From IMG/VR virus record IMGVR_UViG_3300044993_000167, positions 1-35,738 of that record: a DNA stretch of 35,738 nucleotides, one strand, 5' to 3'. The notes below the pieces were generated by a model. That model saw only the letters and a program-made list of their open reading frames with translations. It ran no database searches and was not told the origin of the DNA. The first letter of the stretch is position 1, and every line of letters begins with the position of its first letter. The translations under genes and the position numbers were made by a program. Source of the stretch: a virus. This document shows positions 24,125 to 29,965 of the stretch, piece after piece.

Positions 24125-24242
24125 TGGCTAAATTTTTAAAAATTTTTCGTAAACGAGACCTGTCTTTTTGATGTACCATTACAGTTAATGGCACTTTTTT
24201 TTGTTCTTTAGGCAACTTTGGCCTTCCTACTTTCTTTTTCAT
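24099..24242 (-). CDS. Tiny basic protein with GRPKLP motif
   Basis: This 47-aa ORF begins with ATG at 24242 and ends with TAA at 24099. The sequence starts MKKKVGRPKLPKEQKKVPLT and continues with VMVHQKDRSRLRKIF. The front resembles an AT-hook (GRP core), and the following VPLTVMV then a basic helix is the pattern of ribbon-helix-helix-type small proteins. It is first in the minus replication operon, just downstream of a -7 box at 24264-24271. It may bind AT-rich DNA such as the nearby origin. Coding is supported by position, base composition and motif, but it is short. Confidence 0.6.
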   Translation of the reverse strand: MKKKVGRPKLPKEQKKVPLTVMVHQKDRSRLRKIFKNLANERGKNPM

Positions 24243-24263
24243 TTTCAATATTTTGGTGCGGGG

Positions 24264-24271
24264 CAAATATA
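24264..24271 (-). promoter_or_regulatory. Minus-strand -7 box for the replication operon
   Basis: Read on the minus strand this is TATATTTG, an exact TAnnTTTG -7 box, 22 bases upstream of the ATG at 24242. No good -33 TTTG is found at the usual spacing, so activation by a factor may be needed. Confidence 0.55.
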
Positions 24272-24299
24272 GGGCTTTTTAATTTTAATAAAAATTTTT

Positions 24300-24329
24300 T
24301 TTGTTATTTAAATAAAAGCATTATGTTTG
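24300..24329 (+). promoter_or_regulatory. Plus-strand promoter for the SSB operon
   Basis: TTTG at 24300-24303 and TATGTTTG at 24322-24329 are 18 bases apart. The box covers an upstream ATG at 24327, which therefore cannot be the translation start; the ATG at 24363 is used instead. Confidence 0.75.
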
Positions 24330-24362
24330 CACTGCAAGACAAAAAACACTTGCTTATTTATT

Positions 24363-24947
24363 ATGGCACTACAAACTAATGCTGCGGCAGGAATATACCT
24401 GAGTATCGCAGACGGAAAAATCGTGCGGACCTACAAAGAAGCACAGCCTGGTACCACGCCACGGGTAACCAAAACGGGCAAAACCGTGCATGAGCAGAGG
24501 TTTGACACAATAACAGGATTCATAGTCGGATTATCCGTAAGGGAAAACGACTACGGCAAGCAGTGGCAACTCACCATGCAGGACGGGGACGAAAAGTATA
24601 TTGTTTCCATGCCCTACTCATCGCGCTACTCTACAAGCTTTTTAAAAAGCTTGCCAAATATTGACTTGTCAAAAATTGTCAAGTTGATGCCGTGGAGTAT
24701 GACCGACAAAAACGATGCAAGCAAAAAAGTGAACGGCATAACCATGTGGCAGGATGGAGTAAAGATTATGCCAGCATTCACCAAAGACAACCCCAACGGC
24801 TTGCCGCCTATGGTGCAGGTAAAGGTAAAGGGAACAATTGTCTGGGACGACACGGATATGATGTCGTTCCTTGAAGAAAAGGCAATGGCTATTTTTTCAA
24901 AGGTCGCTCCCGCATCAAATCAAAGCGATGAAGACCTTCCTTTTTAA
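24363..24947 (+). CDS. Single-stranded DNA-binding-like protein
   Basis: From the ATG at 24363 (MALQTNAAAG...) the product is 194 aa. The core has OB-fold-like strands (FDTITGFIVGLSVREN, QWQLTMQDGDEKYIVSMPY), and a long linker is followed by an acidic tip SDEDLPF, the classic SSB C-terminal peptide that binds replication partners. It would coat single-stranded DNA at forks. It is first in the plus replication/recombination operon, followed 21 bases later by the nuclease gene. The acidic tip is the strongest evidence; the fold is inferred. Confidence 0.75.
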   Translation: MALQTNAAAGIYLSIADGKIVRTYKEAQPGTTPRVTKTGKTVHEQRFDTITGFIVGLSVRENDYGKQWQLTMQDGDEKYIVSMPYSSRYSTSFLKSLPNIDLSKIVKLMPWSMTDKNDASKKVNGITMWQDGVKIMPAFTKDNPNGLPPMVQVKVKGTIVWDDTDMMSFLEEKAMAIFSKVAPASNQSDEDLPF

Positions 24948-24968
24948 TAACCCAGTAAAAAAAATACC

Positions 24969-25697
24969 ATGTTAAAGCCATCAATTACAGGCGACCAAAT
25001 CACATTCCTTGACCAACGATTCTACTACGTTGGCGGGCAGTTCGTGCCATCAGTAACTACAATTTTGGAAGCATACCCAAAAGATGCCGCCTACTTAAAG
25101 TGGTTAAAGGAAGTGGGCAGCGATGCGGATACTATCCGCGATGCGGCGGGTGAGCGAGGAAGTAACGTCCACCACATGACGGAGATGCTCGACAATGGTC
25201 TTGAGGTTAGCCTCCTCGATGCCGATAATGCGCAGCAATGGAGCTTGCAGGAGTGGGCAATGCTGGCCCGGTATGTAGATTTTCGCCAGCGGTTTCCGAT
25301 AGATATTGAGGCCATAGAGATGCAACTTGTAAGCACCAATTTAGGCTTTGCCGGCACTGTTGACCGATTAATCGTAATGAACGGCAAGCGGTACATTATA
25401 GACATTAAGACCAGCAACGCAATTTATGAGAGCTACTGGTTGCAAGTTGCCGCATATCAAAAGCTGTTCGATGAATTGGGCGAACATATTGACGGCGTTG
25501 GTATCTTATGGCTCAATGCTAAGACCCGCACGAATGGCAGCAAAGGAGCCATTCAAGGCGAAGGTTGGCAGCTGCTATTGAAGGAGGATACGGCCCAAGA
25601 CTGGGAGTTATTCCTTCACACAAAAGCTTTGTGGGAAGCAAAGAACAAGGGCGTAAAGCCCAAAAATATTACGTACAAGTTAAAACAAAAGTTATGA
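24969..25697 (+). CDS. RecB/Cas4-like PD-(D/E)xK exonuclease
   Basis: This 242-aa protein shows the PD-(D/E)xK nuclease signature: a catalytic HH in VHHMTEM (near 67-73), IEAIEMQL (112-120), GTVD (129-132), DIKTS (145-149) and the QVAAYQ helix (159-164). These are the motifs of RecB C-terminal / Cas4-type nucleases. It probably degrades DNA ends in phage recombination, together with the SSB-like protein upstream and the helicase downstream. It lacks the three extra Cys typical of Cas4 iron-sulfur clusters in the C-terminus. Its stop overlaps a 13-codon ATG ORF by 4 bp. Confidence 0.8.
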   Translation: MLKPSITGDQITFLDQRFYYVGGQFVPSVTTILEAYPKDAAYLKWLKEVGSDADTIRDAAGERGSNVHHMTEMLDNGLEVSLLDADNAQQWSLQEWAMLARYVDFRQRFPIDIEAIEMQLVSTNLGFAGTVDRLIVMNGKRYIIDIKTSNAIYESYWLQVAAYQKLFDELGEHIDGVGILWLNAKTRTNGSKGAIQGEGWQLLLKEDTAQDWELFLHTKALWEAKNKGVKPKNITYKLKQKL

Positions 25698-25768
25698 AAG
25701 CCTATAAGGAATACTTAAAAGCGCTGCCCCCGTAGGTGAAAGTAATTGCAGAAGATGGCGAATTGTAA
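25694..25768 (+). pseudogene. Short ORF interrupted by in-frame TAG
   Basis: An ATG overlapping the nuclease stop (ATGA) begins MKAYKEYLKALPP, then reaches TAG at 25733-25735. The same frame continues as VKVIAEDGEL to TAA at 25766-25768. It may be a remnant of a broken small gene, a coupled leader peptide or chance. TAG also ends normal genes here (28308, 28769), so general stop recoding is not supported. Confidence 0.35.
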
Positions 25769-25833
25769 TTTATTTTATACCTGTTTACACGCCTGAAGGT
25801 CAAAATTTATTTATCACTTTAAAATAAAAATTT

Positions 25834-26235
25834 ATGTCTCTACTAAAACAATTTGGCTTAACGCCTATAGAAAAAAAGTCGTTAAAAAGCGGCCATACAA
25901 ATAAACCGTATTTTTCTGTTTCAATTAAAGGCGGCAAAACTTATTCATTTAGCCTGTACACCCTTTTTAAAGAGGGGCTAATAGATTGGGACGGAATAGA
26001 CATAGCCTTTAGCAAACAGCACGGTGGTTTGTTCGTTGCAAAAGGGAATACTTTTAAATTTCAAGATAAAAAAGATCGGCCTGGCAGAATTGATTCGGTT
26101 GATATTTATAACTTGATTTGGAAATCTTTTTGCTTAAAAAAACCCGAAACAAAGGCAAGAGTAATTTTTTCGTATGAAAAATTTTCTGAAGATGTTTATA
26201 TTTTAAAGGTCGAAAAAATAGATTACAATTATTAA
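25834..26235 (+). CDS. Hypothetical protein upstream of SNF2 helicase
   Basis: The protein is 133 aa (MSLLKQFGLTPIEKKSLKSG...). It is basic with alternating strands and turns (YFSVSIKGGKTYSFSLYTLF, GGLFVAKGNTFKFQDK) and ends with ILKVEKIDYNY. Its TAA is directly followed by the ATG of the helicase, so the two are probably co-translated and may act together. No family is recognised. A small beta-rich nucleic-acid-binding partner is plausible but unproven. About 98 bases of leader before it (25736-25833) hold only the ORF remnant and AT-rich sequence. Confidence 0.65.
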   Translation: MSLLKQFGLTPIEKKSLKSGHTNKPYFSVSIKGGKTYSFSLYTLFKEGLIDWDGIDIAFSKQHGGLFVAKGNTFKFQDKKDRPGRIDSVDIYNLIWKSFCLKKPETKARVIFSYEKFSEDVYILKVEKIDYNY

Positions 26236-27465
26236 ATGCAACTTCGTGACTACCAAATCGAAATAAGCAACCGTGCCGCAGCCATACTTGCTCGGCACGG
26301 GCTTGTATACCTTGCTATGGAAGTAAGGACAGGCAAGACCATAACAGCTCTACAAACGGCTATAAATTTGAATTGCAGTCAAATTCTTTTCGTAACGAAA
26401 AAGAAAGCAATTAGCAGCATAGACAAAGATGCCATATCCATGCAAATGGAGGGCAAAATGGTGATAACAAATTTTGAGCAATTGTATAAAATTGACCCAG
26501 GGTTTGATTTGGTAATTGTGGACGAAGCACATTCAATAGGTGCCTTCCCAGTACCATCTAATAGAGCTAAAGAATTAAAAAGAATTTGCTCCAATGGATG
26601 CAAAGTCATTTTCCTTTCCGGCACGCCAACTCCCGAAAGTTACAGCCAGTTTTACCATCAGTTGTACATAACAGAGTATAGCCCGTGGAACGCCTACGTA
26701 AATTTTTACAAATGGGCAAAGGATTATGTACAAGTAAAGTCATTGTACGTTTATAATCGTGAACTAAAAGACTATTCTGATGCAGATGAAGATCGAATAA
26801 GGCAGGATATTGATGAAATATTTATTTCATTCACGCAAATCGAGAGCGGTTTTAATCAGGTTGTTGAGGATGAAGTATTACCGGTTCCAATGCCGGATGT
26901 TGTAAAAAAGTCTTTGTTTTTATTAAAGCGTGATAGGCTAATAAATACAAAATCAGGCGGTGTAATCCTTGCAGATACAGCTGTGAAGTACATGCAGAAA
27001 GTCCATCAAATTTGCAGCGGTTCGGTGTTGGATGAAGATGGTAATTTGCATCTTATAAGCGATTTTAAAGCACAATTTATTAAGGAGCATTTTTCGGGAA
27101 AAAAGATAGCGGTGTTTTACAAATTTGTCGGCGAACGGCGGCTTATTACAAATGTTTTTCCTAACTTCACAGAAAGCCCCGAAACGTTTAATAGCTCGGC
27201 AGATTTGGTTTTTATATCTCAAATCCAATCAGGCCGCGAAGGTTTAGACCTTTCAACCGCTGATTGCTTGGTGATGTATAACATTGATTTCAGTGCGGTA
27301 AGCTATTGGCAAGCCCGCGCCAGGCTGCAAAGCAAGGACAGGCAAGATGCTGCGAAGGTTTACTGGGTAATATCGGAAGGAGGTATTGAAATAGAAATAT
27401 ATAAAACAGTTCAGCGGAAAAAAGATTTTACTTTGAGCCATTTCAGAAAATCGAGTTTGTATTAA
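26236..27465 (+). CDS. SNF2-type superfamily 2 helicase
   Basis: The 409-aa protein has clear SF2 motifs: Q-like MQLRDYQIEI at the start, Walker A MEVRTGKT (28-35), DEAH (96-99), SGTPTPES (motif III region, about 127-134), and YWQARARLQSKDRQ (motif VI, about 356-369). It is short but contains both RecA lobes, as usual for phage SNF2-like proteins. It would use ATP to move along or remodel DNA in replication, recombination or transcription. Its start abuts the upstream 133-aa gene with no gap. Good confidence in the enzyme class; the role in this phage is unknown. Confidence 0.85.
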   Translation: MQLRDYQIEISNRAAAILARHGLVYLAMEVRTGKTITALQTAINLNCSQILFVTKKKAISSIDKDAISMQMEGKMVITNFEQLYKIDPGFDLVIVDEAHSIGAFPVPSNRAKELKRICSNGCKVIFLSGTPTPESYSQFYHQLYITEYSPWNAYVNFYKWAKDYVQVKSLYVYNRELKDYSDADEDRIRQDIDEIFISFTQIESGFNQVVEDEVLPVPMPDVVKKSLFLLKRDRLINTKSGGVILADTAVKYMQKVHQICSGSVLDEDGNLHLISDFKAQFIKEHFSGKKIAVFYKFVGERRLITNVFPNFTESPETFNSSADLVFISQIQSGREGLDLSTADCLVMYNIDFSAVSYWQARARLQSKDRQDAAKVYWVISEGGIEIEIYKTVQRKKDFTLSHFRKSSLY

Positions 27466-27520
27466 TGTTTTATACAACTTAATGTAGTCTAAATTTTATA
27501 ACAAAAAAAACAAATATGTT

Positions 27521-27934
27521 ATGATTAACAACGAAAACAAAATCGGAAGCATGCTACTAAATAACGAGGTAGCCAATATTATGCAGGAATTAAATTACGA
27601 AAAGTATTTACCAGAGGGGCAAGTTGTTTTTCTAAACAACGATCCTTGCGGGCCGAAAAGGGTTGTTATAGATTTGCGAGGCAGAGTAAGAATAACATTT
27701 CAGCTCTGGAATGATGAGGAGTTGGCCCCCCGGTGGCACACTGAATTCGTGGCGGAAATGTCCGCTTATGAGTTTGCAAAAATAACGCTTTCGGAATGGG
27801 CTATGATGCTGCACTTAGGCAGGCAGGTAAGTTTTGGGTCAATATCTAAAATGGCGGGATTGAATTTTGATATGAAAAACGAAAGTGCAGTTAACAACAT
27901 TACTTGCCAGGCAGATTATCAACATAAAATTTAA
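27521..27934 (+). CDS. Hypothetical protein, 137 aa
   Basis: This protein (MINNENKIGSMLLNNEVANI...) has an N-terminal helix, a beta stretch with QVVFLNNDPCGPKRVVIDL and VRITFQLWNDEEL, and a helix AYEFAKITLSEWAMMLH. The composition fits a soluble two-layer fold. It lies between the helicase and the DUF3307 membrane protein, 11 bases from the latter, so it may be the soluble partner of that membrane protein. I recognise no motif or family. Confidence 0.6.
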   Translation: MINNENKIGSMLLNNEVANIMQELNYEKYLPEGQVVFLNNDPCGPKRVVIDLRGRVRITFQLWNDEELAPRWHTEFVAEMSAYEFAKITLSEWAMMLHLGRQVSFGSISKMAGLNFDMKNESAVNNITCQADYQHKI

Positions 27935-27945
27935 TTGTAAAAAAA

Positions 27946-28308
27946 ATGCAAACAACAATTTTAATCGGGTTATTTATCTGCCATTTTTTAGCAGATTACA
28001 AACTAACAACTGCTCGGATGCTTGACGCAAAGCGATTAGGCAAACCATTGATTTTCATTTTAGCTCACGCAATGGTGTATACTTTACTGATGGGAGCATA
28101 TTTAGTATGGTTGGGAATTAAAAACACAATTATACTAATGGTTTTTCAGTTAATTACTCACTTATTAATTGATGTATTGAAAGGTAGAATGAATGTTTGG
28201 TTTCCATCACTGCAATCACCTGCTAATAAATGGCATTGGATTGTTTTTGGATTTGACAAATTATTGCACGCTGTTGTTATTACTGTAATTTTATTAGATG
28301 GAGCGTAG
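27946..28308 (+). CDS. DUF3307-like membrane protein
   Basis: The 120-aa protein has three or four membrane helices. Polar signature residues sit in or next to them: HFLADY (about 13-18), HLLIDVLK (about 66-73) and DKLLHAVVI at the end. These His/Asp positions match the DUF3307 family as I remember it. Conserved His and Asp within the membrane suggest metal binding or an unknown enzymatic step. The family occurs in phages and bacterial accessory regions with no settled function. It precedes the Acb2-like gene by 119 bases, so a role in host takeover or defence evasion is possible but is inference. Confidence 0.75.
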   Translation: MQTTILIGLFICHFLADYKLTTARMLDAKRLGKPLIFILAHAMVYTLLMGAYLVWLGIKNTIILMVFQLITHLLIDVLKGRMNVWFPSLQSPANKWHWIVFGFDKLLHAVVITVILLDGA

Positions 28309-28427
28309 CCTTGCAGGTAACGTATCGGGTATTGCCGCAGTAGCGGATTAACAAATATAAACTTTATACAAAAGAAATTTAAAATAAAAGCCTTGGGCGG
28401 GCTTCGTAAAACCCACAAATAAATAAT
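28309..28427 (+). other. Intergenic leader before the Acb2-like gene
   Basis: These 119 bases hold no ORF. They contain CCGC-AGTA-GCGG near 28337 and a GGGCGGGCTTCGTAAAACCC stretch near 28396 that can fold weakly, in an AT-rich setting. No consensus promoter is seen. Confidence 0.35.
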
Positions 28428-28769
28428 ATGCGACACGTAGAAAAAGCGTTGAACAAATTGAAGGAACAACAACCTTTGAGAGATTTTGATTCTTTCATTC
28501 AAATTGAAAATGCCGAAGATGTAAAAGGCGTTGCTCCAATTGTAAAATTTATAATTCAAAGCGACCCAATCGGTGAAGTAGGAATAAACGGTGTGCAAGC
28601 CTTAGATATGCTTGAATACACTAAATGTTTATTTCAAAGCCTTAATGAGGCTTTCCCTTGCAGAGAAAACGCCTTGACAATTACAAAGATTGAAGAGGCT
28701 ATCCATTGGCAAGAAGCAAGAACTAAAGACCGTTTAAGACGTGGGGTTGAAGGAAGCAATAAGGCTTAG
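28428..28769 (+). CDS. acb2: Acb2/Tad1-hairpin family protein, probable cyclic-nucleotide sponge
   Basis: The 113-aa protein has a diverged helical front (residues 1-40). The rest, about 48-110, matches the pattern of the Acb2/Tad1 hairpin family: IGEVGINGVQ (48-57), then a helix, RENALTITKIEEAIHW (79-94), ARTKDRLRRGVEG (97-109). The spaced NG, RE.AL..TK.EEA..W and RGVEG elements are typical of small phage proteins in this family. Members characterised so far bind cyclic oligonucleotides or NAD-derived signals and so block CBASS, and in some cases Thoeris, defence. It would act in the cytoplasm early in infection. It ends with TAG and is followed by a large hairpin. Function is inferred from the pattern, with no search run. 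Confidence 0.75.
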   Translation: MRHVEKALNKLKEQQPLRDFDSFIQIENAEDVKGVAPIVKFIIQSDPIGEVGINGVQALDMLEYTKCLFQSLNEAFPCRENALTITKIEEAIHWQEARTKDRLRRGVEGSNKA

Positions 28770-28794
28770 CAGTTACCAAATTTCTGATAGTGCT

Positions 28795-28842
28795 GTTTGG
28801 TGCTATTTAGCCTTCCGCAGGTTGGGCCAAATAGCACCAAAC
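28795..28842 (+). other. Large perfect hairpin downstream of the Acb2-like gene
   Basis: GTTTGGTGCTATTT (28795-28808) and AAATAGCACCAAAC (28829-28842) are perfectly complementary over 14 bp, with three more pairs after one mismatch. No T run follows, so it is not a simple terminator. It lies 15 bases before the next start, where it could control translation or stabilise the mRNA. Confidence 0.75.
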
Positions 28843-28857
28843 TTAATAAAAAAAACA

Positions 28858-29202
28858 ATGGATAATTTAAATGAAAAACTTTCAAACGGAGTACAAAGCA
28901 AGCCATCTTGTTTAGGTGCTATTAATGGCCGCACCATTCCAGATATTATGGCATATATTGCTAATAAAATGGCAGAGGCGGAAGAAAACTGCATTAAGGA
29001 AGTGTTGATGCAAATGCTTAAGCGTGAACCAACTTTAGAAGATTTGAAAGATTTACACAAGCTTCAAAAAGAAGGCAAATTTGATAAATACTGTTTAGTT
29101 TACAAAAATTTTAAGTTGGGAATGGTTTACAGGATTTTTAATTTGGAGGAAAGCAAGGTGCGCTGCGATTTTATTCCATTTGAAACAAATAATTTTTTAT
29201 AA
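28858..29202 (+). CDS. Hypothetical protein, 114 aa
   Basis: The ATG at 28858 follows an AAAAAAACA leader and gives 114 aa (MDNLNEKLSNGVQ...); an upstream GTG at 28741 would overlap the Acb2-like gene and the hairpin and is not favoured. It is helical in the middle (AYIANKMAEAEENCIKEVL, TLEDLKDLHKLQKEG) and ends with strands (YKNFKLGMVYRIFNL, VRCDFIPF). It sits between the Acb2-like and small basic genes in the accessory operon. I do not recognise it. Confidence 0.6.
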   Translation: MDNLNEKLSNGVQSKPSCLGAINGRTIPDIMAYIANKMAEAEENCIKEVLMQMLKREPTLEDLKDLHKLQKEGKFDKYCLVYKNFKLGMVYRIFNLEESKVRCDFIPFETNNFL

Positions 29203-29212
29203 AAAAAGACTA

Positions 29213-29386
29213 ATGGTTACCGCAAACATATGGATAGGAGAAATTACAGAATATCAGCTGATGACGCTCTTAAGATGTTACGTCATGAAATGGCTGAACG
29301 AAATCGGCGAAAGAATGCCGAGCCGAGAATCTGGGCAAGACGAAGCCCTGAGAAGGTACGCAAGCCTGGCAGAGTATCTAAATTGA
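29213..29386 (+). CDS. Small ORF, 57 aa (competes with the overlapping frame)
   Basis: The ATG at 29213 has an A-rich leader (AAAAAAAGACTA) and gives a 57-aa protein rich in Glu, Leu and Arg with one hydrophobic stretch (YQLMTLLRCYVMKWLNEIG). The frame at 29230-29427 overlaps it almost fully. Only one may be used, or both. Base usage does not decide; its start context is better than that of the rival. Confidence 0.4.
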   Translation: MVTANIWIGEITEYQLMTLLRCYVMKWLNEIGERMPSRESGQDEALRRYASLAEYLN

Positions 29387-29427
29387 CGCTGTTGTTTAAC
29401 CGCATTAAAAATTTTTTATGGATGTAA
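29230..29427 (+). CDS. Small basic ORF, 65 aa (overlaps 29213-29386)
   Basis: This 65-aa frame (MDRRNYRISADDALKML...) is strongly basic (NRRKNAEPRIWARRSPEKVRK) with an ADDALKMLRHEMAER helix, a plausible small DNA-binding protein. Its TAA at 29425-29427 lies 10 bases inside the next gene, which would couple their translation. The start context is poorer than that of the rival at 29213. Continuity with the next gene slightly favours it. Confidence 0.45.
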   Translation: MDRRNYRISADDALKMLRHEMAERNRRKNAEPRIWARRSPEKVRKPGRVSKLTLLFNRIKNFLWM

Positions 29428-29942
29428 ACAAATTGGCACAAATAGTCTACAAACACGTTGATGAAAAGTGCATCAACATCTACACCAATGATAACAACGC
29501 CAAAATACCTGAACATATTTGGCTGAAAGGGCCGAATGTTTTTTGGCATAAAACAAGGATTAGGAAAGTATCCTTTGGCCGCTTTATAATGATGTATGTA
29601 ATGAGAAAAGCCGGCATGCCTTACAATGAAATCGCAAAAATTTTTAGAGTTGATAGAACATCTATTTATCACGCAATCGGCGAAATTGAAAAGTATTCGA
29701 CTTACGACTGTATAGAGCGGGACACAATAAATGCAGTACTTTCAGATGATGTTGTAGATAATTTTTTCCAAACATGCAAGCCTCGCTTAAGCGCTTACGA
29801 ATTACGTACATTACAGTTGTGCGAAAATGTGGTTAAATATTATCAGGAAAAGGTTGGCTGCAATGGAAACGCAGACCCCAGTTTGAATGCACTTTATAAT
29901 TTGGCCAAGCAAATAAAAAACGACGCAAAAAGTGTATTTTAA
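29418..29942 (+). CDS. DnaA domain IV-like DNA-binding protein
   Basis: The 174-aa protein carries a DnaA domain IV-like block at about 51-90: RKVSFGRFIMMYVMRKAGMP then YNEIAKIFRVDRTSIYHAIG. The helix-turn-helix and following basic region match the DnaA box-binding pattern (R.I.MYL... IG..F..R..ST..HA). There is no ATPase domain, so it cannot be a full initiator. It could bind DnaA boxes in the host or phage origin, or act as a regulator. The C-terminal 80 residues are helical and unknown. It begins within the last codons of the small basic gene. Confidence 0.7.
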   Translation: MDVNKLAQIVYKHVDEKCINIYTNDNNAKIPEHIWLKGPNVFWHKTRIRKVSFGRFIMMYVMRKAGMPYNEIAKIFRVDRTSIYHAIGEIEKYSTYDCIERDTINAVLSDDVVDNFFQTCKPRLSAYELRTLQLCENVVKYYQEKVGCNGNADPSLNALYNLAKQIKNDAKSVF

Positions 29943-29965
29943 ATATAACTTTAAAAAGTAATGGA

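Noticed and set aside
24327-24362. Earlier ATG for the SSB-like gene
   Set aside because: That ATG lies within the promoter -7 box (24322-24329), so it would not be in the transcript.
25694-28769. TAG stop recoding in this phage
   Set aside because: TAG ends the DUF3307 and Acb2-like genes at sensible lengths, most genes use TAA, and no suppressor tRNA was seen.
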